In this document: in pieces, positions 25,214 to 31,946 of the stretch
How the letters are laid out: each line of letters opens with the position of its first letter
Position numbering within the stretch: the stretch's first letter is position 1
Notes under the pieces: generated by a model
Databases searched by the model: none
What the model was told of the DNA's origin: nothing
What the model saw: the letters and a program-made list of their open reading frames with translations, nothing else
Translations under genes and position numbers: made by a program
From: an uncultured Nitrospira sp.
GTDB taxonomy: Bacteria > Nitrospirota > Nitrospiria > Nitrospirales > Nitrospiraceae
DNA length: 37,131 bases
Assembly (NCBI GenBank): GCA_902500775.1
Contig: CABVRZ010000036.1
Span: 1-37,131, forward strand
Direction of reading: 5' to 3'

Positions 25214-26620
25214 ATGTACGAAACATTCTATCATTTCACAACCAAACCGTTTGCGCTCTTGCCAGACTGCAGCTTTCTGTATCCTGGCTCAGAGCATCAA
25301 GCCGCTTATAGTCTCTTGGAATATGGAATCCTGAGTGAGGCCCCATTCATGGTGCTCACCGGCGATCCTGGGGTAGGGAAGACCTCCCTCCTCCAGAAGC
25401 TCATCGCTGAGCACGGGAGCCAGCACAAAATCGGGTTGGTGACCAATGCGCGGTATGATATCGAGCAACTCCTACCGTGGATCCTGTTGGCACTTGGATT
25501 AAGCACAAAGCGACTTGACCCTATTGAAGCCTATCACCTCTTTTCAGAGTTTCTGTCGCAAGAGTCCCAACGAGCACGACGGGTCATTCTCGTCATTGAT
25601 GAAGCCCAAAGTCTGGGTGCGGAGCTGCTCGAAGAGCTGCGACTTTTGTCGAATATGAATGACGGGCGGACATTAAAGTTGCAGATCATCCTCTCTGGTC
25701 AACCCGATCTCTATACGTTGCTTCAGCGGATCGATATGTCTCAGTTCGCGCAGCGGATTGTTGTGGACTACCATCTCAAACCACTGTCTGAAACAGAGAC
25801 ACTCAACTGTATTCGCCATCGGTTGCAAGTGGCAGGAGGGCGTCCGACGCTTTTTACCGATCAGGCCTGCGCGCTTGTGCATCGGTTGAGCCAGGGGAAT
25901 CCACGACTGATTAATCAGGTGGCAGACATTACCTTGACCTATGGGTATGCCGAGCAAGCAAGAACCATTACAGCGAAACTCGTTGCCCAGGCCGCCCTTG
26001 ATCGGATCAAAGGTAGAATTCTTCCCCTGGTGGAGACGGAAGAATTGCTCGAACGTGCGTCTGCCCCGGATGAGCGATTGGAATACCAAGGAGCCTGCTG
26101 GACGCCCTCATCGGAGCTGGTCGCCGACGAACCGACCGAGGCTGATATGGCTCATTCTCCGGAAGAAGAATATGCACGAGCGATGGTTCTCAAAGGACAA
26201 GGGCGGTTCAAAGAAGCCATAGAACTCTTCCATGCAGCGGTCAAGGACAAGTCCTTCTGGTTCAAGGCCTATGCACAGGTCGGCTACTGTTATATCAAGA
26301 TGCGCGAACCTCAGGCGGCGATCCAAGCGTTTCGCACGGCCCTGGATGATTCGACTGCGGAGCCAACCGAGATGATGGACGTTCTCTATTGTTTGGCTCG
26401 CAGTCTTGAATCGGTTGGAAAGGTCGATCAAGCAAGAGAGGTGTACGAGCAGATCAATCAAGCGACTCCCCCGTTCAGAGATGTTGCCCAAAGGTTACAG
26501 CAACTGAGTAGGTCTCCGAAGCCCTTAGTAAACGGTGATGCACAACCCACAGAAACCCACTCGTGGTTGAGCGGAATGATTGGCAATGTTCAACGGTTTC
26601 TCATCGGCAGCCAGAAGTAA
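25214..26620 (+). CDS. ExeA-like AAA ATPase of exosortase loci with C-terminal TPR domain
   Basis: The 468-residue protein starts with MYETFYHFTTKPFALLPD, the mark of the TIGR03015/ExeA group. Walker A is GDPGVGKT (50-57), Walker B VILVIDEAQ (124-132), and a SGQPDL sensor and an LSQGNPRLIN lid follow, then about 40 linker residues. The last part (about 315-430) is a TPR domain. Such ATPases lie in most PEP-CTERM/EPS loci and probably power or gate export at the inner membrane. The tail is a paralogue of the whole protein encoded at 26659. It follows the kinase gene by about 30 bases. Confidence 0.9.
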   Translation: MYETFYHFTTKPFALLPDCSFLYPGSEHQAAYSLLEYGILSEAPFMVLTGDPGVGKTSLLQKLIAEHGSQHKIGLVTNARYDIEQLLPWILLALGLSTKRLDPIEAYHLFSEFLSQESQRARRVILVIDEAQSLGAELLEELRLLSNMNDGRTLKLQIILSGQPDLYTLLQRIDMSQFAQRIVVDYHLKPLSETETLNCIRHRLQVAGGRPTLFTDQACALVHRLSQGNPRLINQVADITLTYGYAEQARTITAKLVAQAALDRIKGRILPLVETEELLERASAPDERLEYQGACWTPSSELVADEPTEADMAHSPEEEYARAMVLKGQGRFKEAIELFHAAVKDKSFWFKAYAQVGYCYIKMREPQAAIQAFRTALDDSTAEPTEMMDVLYCLARSLESVGKVDQAREVYEQINQATPPFRDVAQRLQQLSRSPKPLVNGDAQPTETHSWLSGMIGNVQRFLIGSQK

Positions 26621-26658
26621 CGCGTGTCTACCATTCATGGTGATGCACGAGCGCCATC

Positions 26659-27087
26659 ATGTCTGATCCGTCACCGCGCATCTCCGATCCGTCTATCAGT
26701 CCCGCGGAACGCTATGAGCGGGGACTTGCGCTGAAACAGACGGGACTCCATAAGGCCGCGATCGACCAATTTGAAATGGCTGCCGTTGAGACATCATTGG
26801 CCGTGAAGGCATATGCCCAGATTGGGCTGTGCTATAAGATGGCTGGTCGTTATGAGGAGGCTGTTCCAGCTCTTCAAAAGGCACTCAATGTGACGACGGC
26901 TTCCGCTAAGGAAACTGTCCAGATCCTCTACGTCCTCGGTCGCACGCTTGAGTCATTAGGTCGTGGTGCGGAGGCACTTGAGGCCTATCGGTGGATTAGA
27001 CGAGAAGATCCCGGCTATCGAGATGTCGCGGAAAGAATTGAGCGAGTGAGCACCAAGCGGCCAGCTGTTGGCGTCAAAAAGCCTTAG
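26659..27087 (+). CDS. Free-standing TPR protein, paralogue of the ATPase tail
   Basis: The 142-residue protein has no signal peptide or membrane helix. It carries about three TPR units (residues 14-130). It aligns along its length with the C-terminal domain of the preceding ATPase: PAERYERGLALKQTG against PEEEYARAMVLKGQG, KAYAQIGLCY against KAYAQVGYCY, LESLG against LESVG, and YRDVAERIERVS against FRDVAQRLQQLS. This points to a domain duplication. It could compete for, or extend, the partner bound by the ATPase tail. It starts about 40 bases after the ATPase and is probably the last gene of the operon. Confidence 0.82.
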   Translation: MSDPSPRISDPSISPAERYERGLALKQTGLHKAAIDQFEMAAVETSLAVKAYAQIGLCYKMAGRYEEAVPALQKALNVTTASAKETVQILYVLGRTLESLGRGAEALEAYRWIRREDPGYRDVAERIERVSTKRPAVGVKKP

Positions 27088-27098
27088 GGATTCAGCGC

Positions 27099-27302
27099 CT
27101 AGGTGAGCGGTAACACGGCTTGCAGTTCGTACTCGAATCCTCGCCGATGCAAGCGGATGAGTTCTCGCCGGCTGAGTTCATCGACGAGCGAGAAGACTTG
27201 ATTCCAGGTTAACTCGGGCAAGCAGGAAAGAAGTTCCTCCAGCTGGATTTGCTGTCGTTCTTCTAGGATCCTGAGTACTGTCGACGAAGCCTGCCGAGTC
27301 AT
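27099..27302 (-). CDS. Small winged-helix-like protein
   Basis: The 67-residue frame is preceded by a very strong purine-rich ribosome binding site (GGAGGAGAGG just before the ATG), which argues that it is real. Its helical N-terminus (TVLRILEERQQIQLEELLSCLP), a second helix (TWNQVFSLVDELSRREL) and a short beta pair (IRLHRRGFEYEL) fit a minimal winged helix such as small transcriptional regulators. It has no known partner or ligand domain. It converges on the exosortase operon with only 11 bases between stops, so it might be a local regulator. No target is shown. Confidence 0.6.
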   Translation of the reverse strand: MTRQASSTVLRILEERQQIQLEELLSCLPELTWNQVFSLVDELSRRELIRLHRRGFEYELQAVLPLT

Positions 27303-27658
27303 GGCCTCTCCTCCTTGATTCTCTCAATCAGCCTGAAGGATGTGTGGTGTTTCTCTCCCCTGGGAGGCACGAGCGAGAACTCACCGAACGATCGCGATTC
27401 GATATAATGGTCTCGCTGATATGGTTTTATCACGGAGCAGCCTGTCCAAAAACTATTTATGCAGTTCCATCATCGTCCCTGATTGAGAGTGGATTGCACA
27501 CTGGCAGAAGAAACGTCATGGACGTATTGTAGGGACGGGCGAGTCTATTCCTGTCAGGGGGGAGGAGTGTTCGCTAAGGGTTTCAAAACAGTCGTGGTTG
27601 TGCAATCGTTCGGAGTGTTCGTATCTGAGGCTCACCGATCACGCTGGGGAGGTTGTGT
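27303..27658. other. Intergenic region between divergent small genes
   Basis: I find no convincing gene in 356 bases. The small frames (27344-27532, 27483-27695) have no family resemblance and no good start. There is a perfect TATAAT at 27403-27408 on the plus strand, but the region 17 bases upstream is not a good -35, so a promoter is only possible. The 3' end carries GGGGAGG at 27646-27652, the ribosome binding site of the SixA-type gene. Confidence 0.45.
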
Positions 27659-28183
27659 ATGGAGTGCATTCTGTTTCGTCATGGCATTGCGATAGAGCCA
27701 GATCAGTGGGAGGGGGCGGAGGAGAATCGCCCGTTGACAGAAAAAGGGAAGAGGCGCACCAGGCAGGCGGCGCAAGGATTGTCTGCGCTGGGCTGCCAGC
27801 TCACACATCTGTTCACCAGTCCCTTCGTGCGCGCCTACGACACGGCACGACTCGTGCGTACAGCGGTCTGTCCGACGCTGAAAATCGAGACACGGGAGGA
27901 ATTGGCGGTTGGAACAACACCCGAGCAACTCGTGGTGTTTCTTCGCACACTTCCCTCCGATGCGGTTGTCCTGTGCGTAGGGCATGAACCCATGCTGGGT
28001 GAAGTCGCGAGCCTCTTACTCTGTGGGAAAGGGCTTCCCAATTTTCCACTCAAGAAGGCCGGGGCTGTCGGCCTCGAACTGTCGGGTGGCGTCAAATCAG
28101 GACAAGCTCGGTTGCTCTGGTGGCTGCAGCCGGGACAGTTGCGGATGCTTGGGAAATGTGCGTTCGGCAAGGATGAAGAGTGA
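27659..28183 (+). CDS. sixA: SixA-type phosphohistidine phosphatase
   Basis: The 174-residue protein is a histidine-phosphatase superfamily member: LFRHGIA (Arg7, His8), TSPFVRAYDTA (Arg58) and VGHEPML (His109). Length and the SPFVRAYDTA segment match SixA, which removes phosphate from phosphohistidine on phosphotransfer proteins. The ATG at 27659 is set by GGGGAGG six bases upstream; a TTG at 27653 is not needed. It converges with the kinase/Ppx genes, leaving six bases between stops. SixA-like genes often neighbour polyphosphate genes, and here Ppx/GppA is close, so a role in phosphate or polyphosphate control is possible. Confidence 0.88.
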   Translation: MECILFRHGIAIEPDQWEGAEENRPLTEKGKRRTRQAAQGLSALGCQLTHLFTSPFVRAYDTARLVRTAVCPTLKIETREELAVGTTPEQLVVFLRTLPSDAVVLCVGHEPMLGEVASLLLCGKGLPNFPLKKAGAVGLELSGGVKSGQARLLWWLQPGQLRMLGKCAFGKDEE

Positions 28184-28189
28184 GAATAT

Positions 28190-28912
28190 TCAGGAAGGCA
28201 TGGCTTCGGCACTGGCCGGAGGTTTATGGTTCTGGAGCACGGGAAGAATATGTCCTCGCAACTCGTCTTGGATCTCTTCGGGAGATTTCCTGGCATCCAC
28301 GACCGTGAACCCAAATTCCATCGCCATCTTGTCGAATTCTTCGATCAACAGTGATTGGTATTTCTTGAAACTCTCGTAGAGATCGTTCCCCAGCCTGAGA
28401 TCCATGCCGGATTCCCAATAGTTCATGCCGGTGGTTTCAATCACTCGAAGGGCGAGTGTCTCGACATCGATCCGGAGATAGCAGACCAGGTCGGGGATCA
28501 AGGAGAATCCGAACACATCGCGAATCCACTTGCGGTCAGCACTTCGGACAAAGTCACGCGCGAAGGCAGTGTAAATATAGCGATCGGCTAAGACCACGAA
28601 TCCTGAACGGAGTGCCGGAATAATCTGATGCTCAAGACGATCGGCAAAATCAGTCGCATAGAGTAAGCTGAGTGACCACCGGTCGAGAATATTACCAGCT
28701 TTGGCCATCTCGATCGTCTTGGACATGAGGTTGGAGCGGGTCCAGCCAGTGGTGACGACCCCATACCCTTGTACCTCTAACCATTCCTGTAACATCTCGA
28801 TGTGCGTTGAGCGACCGACGCCGTCGGTTCCCTCGATGGCGATGAGCTTGCCCTTCAGATCACTCTGACTTATGTACTTCAAACCGTCGCCAAAAAAGCG
28901 TGCGTCGGCCAT
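28190..28912 (-). CDS. Thymidylate-kinase-like protein with a degenerate P-loop
   Basis: The 240-residue protein aligns over its length with the canonical neighbour, sharing the LADRYxYTAFARD segment, the ESGMDL region and the C-terminal helix. In its P-loop the invariant lysine is an arginine (EGTDGVGRSTH, Arg34, codon CGC; I checked the bases). This lysine holds ATP phosphates in P-loop kinases, so activity may be lost or changed, or it may regulate its partner. ATG 28912 follows GACGAGG and overlaps the partner gene by 53 bases. A longer frame reaches 29002 without a good start site. The protein may be inactive, bind nucleotide only, or form a heterodimer. Confidence 0.85.
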   Translation of the reverse strand: MADARFFGDGLKYISQSDLKGKLIAIEGTDGVGRSTHIEMLQEWLEVQGYGVVTTGWTRSNLMSKTIEMAKAGNILDRWSLSLLYATDFADRLEHQIIPALRSGFVVLADRYIYTAFARDFVRSADRKWIRDVFGFSLIPDLVCYLRIDVETLALRVIETTGMNYWESGMDLRLGNDLYESFKKYQSLLIEEFDKMAMEFGFTVVDARKSPEEIQDELRGHILPVLQNHKPPASAEAMPS

Positions 28913-29609
28913 AGGTGCCTCGTCGTGGTTTGTAACCGATGAGCGCATGTTCCACCAGCGCCCGCATCTGTTCCTGCTGCAGTTCAATGTCTTGGGTCGC
29001 ATCCATCGTCAAGAGGCCAAATTCCTCCACAATCTTGGCGTACTCGTCCAGAATACGGGATTGAAAGATGTGGAAACTTTCGGTGATGTCCGGACTGAGA
29101 TTCATGTCCATGCCGGCTTCATAGTATTTGAATTGGCCACGAGTCCCGCCCAACAGTCTGGAAACGGCGACTTCAATCGGGACGTTGTAATAAAACGCCA
29201 TATCGGGCTTGATGGCGAAGGCGTACAGTTTCCTGACCCACTCGTGGGCGACGCCACGGACCACATCGCGGGCAAAGGCCGTGTACATGTATCGATCGGC
29301 TAAGACGATCATCCCGGCCTTCAGCGGAGGCAGAATGTGGTGATAGAGTCGGCTGGCAAAGTCCGTGGCATGGAGCAAGCTGAAGGTTGTCGGGGTCAGG
29401 CGTTTCGACTTTTTCCCGCGCTTGGTGGTCTCCTTCACGAGTTCAGAGGAGTTCCATTCCGTAAAAAACACCTTGTGGCCTTTGGACTCAAGCCACTTGT
29501 GCAGCAATTGCAGTTGGGTGCTTTTCCCAGATCCATCGATACCCTCGACAATGATGAGCTTGCCTGGATACGGGTGAGGCACCGTTTTGATCACATGCGA
29601 TTCGGTCAT
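28860..29609 (-). CDS. Thymidylate-kinase-like nucleotide kinase, canonical P-loop
   Basis: The 249-residue protein has an intact P-loop (EGIDGSGKST, Lys29). It also has a thymidylate-kinase DR motif (VLADRYMYTAFARD, in place of DRFxxS), a likely lid region near LLGGTRGQFKYYEAG, and a C-terminal helix. It would phosphorylate dTMP or a related (d)NMP with ATP in the cytosol. It is longer than usual thymidylate kinases (about 205-215) and the DR motif has Thr instead of Ser, so the substrate may differ and another tmk may exist elsewhere. Its start overlaps the end of the Ppx/GppA gene by four bases, and its end overlaps the paralogue, so all three genes are co-translated. Confidence 0.85.
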   Translation of the reverse strand: MTESHVIKTVPHPYPGKLIIVEGIDGSGKSTQLQLLHKWLESKGHKVFFTEWNSSELVKETTKRGKKSKRLTPTTFSLLHATDFASRLYHHILPPLKAGMIVLADRYMYTAFARDVVRGVAHEWVRKLYAFAIKPDMAFYYNVPIEVAVSRLLGGTRGQFKYYEAGMDMNLSPDITESFHIFQSRILDEYAKIVEEFGLLTMDATQDIELQQEQMRALVEHALIGYKPRRGTYGRRTLFWRRFEVHKSE

Positions 29610-31165
29610 GAGTGGTCCGGTTCAGGTTGCAATGGCACGCCGGAGAATTGGACGCGTCGACGAAAGACCTGTTCAAAGAGATCGGCTCGGTTTTTTGCAG
29701 CCCAGAGTTCCATCTCCGCGTCACCCGTGAGGTGCACGTCGATGGTAATCAGCTTCCCAAGTTTCACCTGCACACGGTGAATCAGGGAGAAATGGGTCCG
29801 GTCCAGCCCATCTGCGATTCGCAACAGCGACGCAAGGATCTTGACGGTGCGTTGTAGGCGAGGCGGTAGGCTATTGAACTCCTCGTGTTTGAGCCCTGGC
29901 AAGGCTCGTCGATGATAACGGGCGATGTTGGCGACTACATCGATATCTTCAGCCGTCAACCCACCGAGATCGCTATGCTTGATCAGGTAGTACGCGTGTT
30001 TGTGGTGCTGCCTGGGGTTGATCAGGTAACCCACATCATGCAGGATGGCGGCATATTCCAGCCAGGTTCGTTCTTGATCGCCTAAGTGATGCTCTCGCTT
30101 GGTCTGGTCGAACAGCTGTAAGGCTAAATTGGCCACGTGCAGGGAATGGCTTTCCGGTGCTTGGCAGCGCCGCGCCAGACCGATCACGTTCCGACGGCGG
30201 ACGTCAGGGATATCCTGCTCGGCTTTGAGCCCTTCTCGATGGCGAACGATAAAATCGTAGATGACCCCCTCTCGAACGGCTTTGTCGCAGAGTGTGATCT
30301 CCTGAAGGCCGGAGAGTTCGAGGAGGCAGCGCAGGACGACGGTCGTCGGCAGCAAGGTATCGACGCGTTTGGGATTCAGACCGGGGATGGCCAGGCGATC
30401 CTTGATCGAGGAACGCGCTAATTCAGCTTCAAGGCTTTGGATATGCTTGATGGGAACGGTTGCCAGATTGTGTTGTGGCAGCGGTCGACCCGTTTGACGG
30501 AGATGCACAATCTCGCCCACATTGCCAGCCATGCCTGAGGTGGCAACCAGAGAGTGAAACTTTTTCACCTTGCAGGATCTGAGGGCATCACGGAGGTGAG
30601 TCGTGACGACCGTTTCCAGCTCGTGCATCATGGACTCAGACGGTGGAGTCTTCGGGAGACATTGCTCGGTGAGACGGATGGCTCCCAGTTTGAGGCTGGT
30701 GCCGTGCATGAGGCCATCTCGATTTCCCACGATCAACTCGACCGATCCGCCGCCGATGTCCACGACCAATGTCGGTCCGTCCGGGAGGGCGATACTATTC
30801 TTGACGCCGAGAAAGATCAGTCGAGCTTCCTCCACCCCGCTGATGACACGTACCTTTAACCCGATCTCTTCCAAGATCATCGCAACGAACTCACCACCGT
30901 TTTGGGCTTCACGTACTGCGCTGGTCGCCACGGCGATGATGCGCTCAAATCCCTTGTTCCGAGCGAGTGTGACCAACGTCTTCAGCACAGTCATCGCACG
31001 GGCCATGGATTCCTCGGACAGGCGTCTGGTGGCGAAGACACCGTTGCCCAAGCGGGTGATGTCTTTGAACCGATCCAGAATCTTAAAGCTGGCATCGGGC
31101 AGAATCTCTGCCAGCACCATGTGAATGGAGTTCGTTCCGATATCGATGATGGCTAGTTTGGACAC
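29606..31165 (-). CDS. ppx: Ppx/GppA phosphatase with HD domain
   Basis: The 519-residue protein has the ASKHA phosphate loops AIIDIGTNSIHM (5-16) and VVDIGGGSVEL (134-144), the catalytic glutamate region ISGVEEARLI (Glu112/Glu113) and NPKRVDTLLPT. A C-terminal HD region has HSLHVANLALQ (about 340-350) and LHDVGY (His376, Asp377). It hydrolyses polyphosphate and/or pppGpp; which one cannot be told from sequence. The start is GTG with a weak ribosome binding site. It is the first gene of the three-gene minus-strand set with the two kinases, which suggests nucleotide or polyphosphate metabolism. Length is typical of two-domain family members. Confidence 0.92.
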   Translation of the reverse strand: MSKLAIIDIGTNSIHMVLAEILPDASFKILDRFKDITRLGNGVFATRRLSEESMARAMTVLKTLVTLARNKGFERIIAVATSAVREAQNGGEFVAMILEEIGLKVRVISGVEEARLIFLGVKNSIALPDGPTLVVDIGGGSVELIVGNRDGLMHGTSLKLGAIRLTEQCLPKTPPSESMMHELETVVTTHLRDALRSCKVKKFHSLVATSGMAGNVGEIVHLRQTGRPLPQHNLATVPIKHIQSLEAELARSSIKDRLAIPGLNPKRVDTLLPTTVVLRCLLELSGLQEITLCDKAVREGVIYDFIVRHREGLKAEQDIPDVRRRNVIGLARRCQAPESHSLHVANLALQLFDQTKREHHLGDQERTWLEYAAILHDVGYLINPRQHHKHAYYLIKHSDLGGLTAEDIDVVANIARYHRRALPGLKHEEFNSLPPRLQRTVKILASLLRIADGLDRTHFSLIHRVQVKLGKLITIDVHLTGDAEMELWAAKNRADLFEQVFRRRVQFSGVPLQPEPDHS

Positions 31166-31345
31166 GACGCTACTTTCAAGCCAACAGTATTCTTGACCGG
31201 GTCCACTTCAATTGCTGATAGGTCGCCATGACAGAGTCTCTCGTTCGTCATTCGTGTAGTGCCGAGATAATGGGCTGTACAACGTTTGCTTCACGAGAAA
31301 CGCGACTCCGGCGGTTTTATCACGAATGGTCATGAAGGATGCGGT

Positions 31346-31912
31346 CTAGGGGATGACCAGGTGAACACTTCGATTTTTTTGTCGGCAGTCGCTGGTGTAC
31401 TCAAAGCAGAGCGGGCGGTCTTTCCCATAGCTGGTTGTCGTGACGTCAACGGCGAGTCCTCGTTGTCGAAGTGAGGCCTGGACACTTTTCGCCCGACGTT
31501 CTCCAAGGACCAGATTGTAGGCGGACGTTCCGAGGTCGTCACCACGTCCTTCCAAGAGGAGGTGGGCGACCTTGTCGTGCTGCAGCCGTTGGATATTCGA
31601 ATCCAAGACCTGCATCGCTTCTGTTCCGATCACGTCTTGATCAAAGTCAAACAAGACGTCGGTCAGCATTCCGGAATCCAGCCCGGTGGCGTTTCGCGTT
31701 GACAGTTCTGATTGCATGGCGGGGCTGGTGCGTGTGCCTGTGAGATGGAGGTCGCTGGGTGGAATCTCCTTAATCGTCTGTTCAGCCACCCGTTCTTCTT
31801 GCCCGCGCAGGTCTTGCCCAATGAGGGACCCGGATTTGGAGTTACACCCAGGTGTCAGAAGAGCGGTGAGGATCAAGAGGCTGAAAAAGGTCACACTGTG
31901 TACTGGTATCAT
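31346..31912 (-). CDS. OmpA/Pal-like lipoprotein
   Basis: The frame is open from 31975, but ATG 31912 starts a lipoprotein signal (lipobox LTPGC, Cys23) and has GAGG eight bases upstream. The result is 188 residues and leaves 34 bases after the stop of the large upstream gene. The C-terminal half (about 85-188) is an OmpA domain: VLFDFDQDVIG, LEGRGDDLG, YNLVLGERRAKSVQASL and NRSVHLVI. It should bind peptidoglycan from the outer membrane. A DLG is found where Pal has TDxxG, so the peptidoglycan-binding aspartate is somewhat displaced. The role is envelope anchoring, not otherwise known. Confidence 0.85.
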   Translation of the reverse strand: MIPVHSVTFFSLLILTALLTPGCNSKSGSLIGQDLRGQEERVAEQTIKEIPPSDLHLTGTRTSPAMQSELSTRNATGLDSGMLTDVLFDFDQDVIGTEAMQVLDSNIQRLQHDKVAHLLLEGRGDDLGTSAYNLVLGERRAKSVQASLRQRGLAVDVTTTSYGKDRPLCFEYTSDCRQKNRSVHLVIP

Positions 31913-31946
31913 TAGCTCTGCCTCTGCGTGAAGAGCCTGCCGGCCA

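Noticed and set aside
27403-27408. Perfect TATAAT ahead of the SixA-type gene
   Set aside because: No acceptable -35 lies 16-18 bases upstream, and it is about 250 bases from the start codon, so it is not listed as a promoter.
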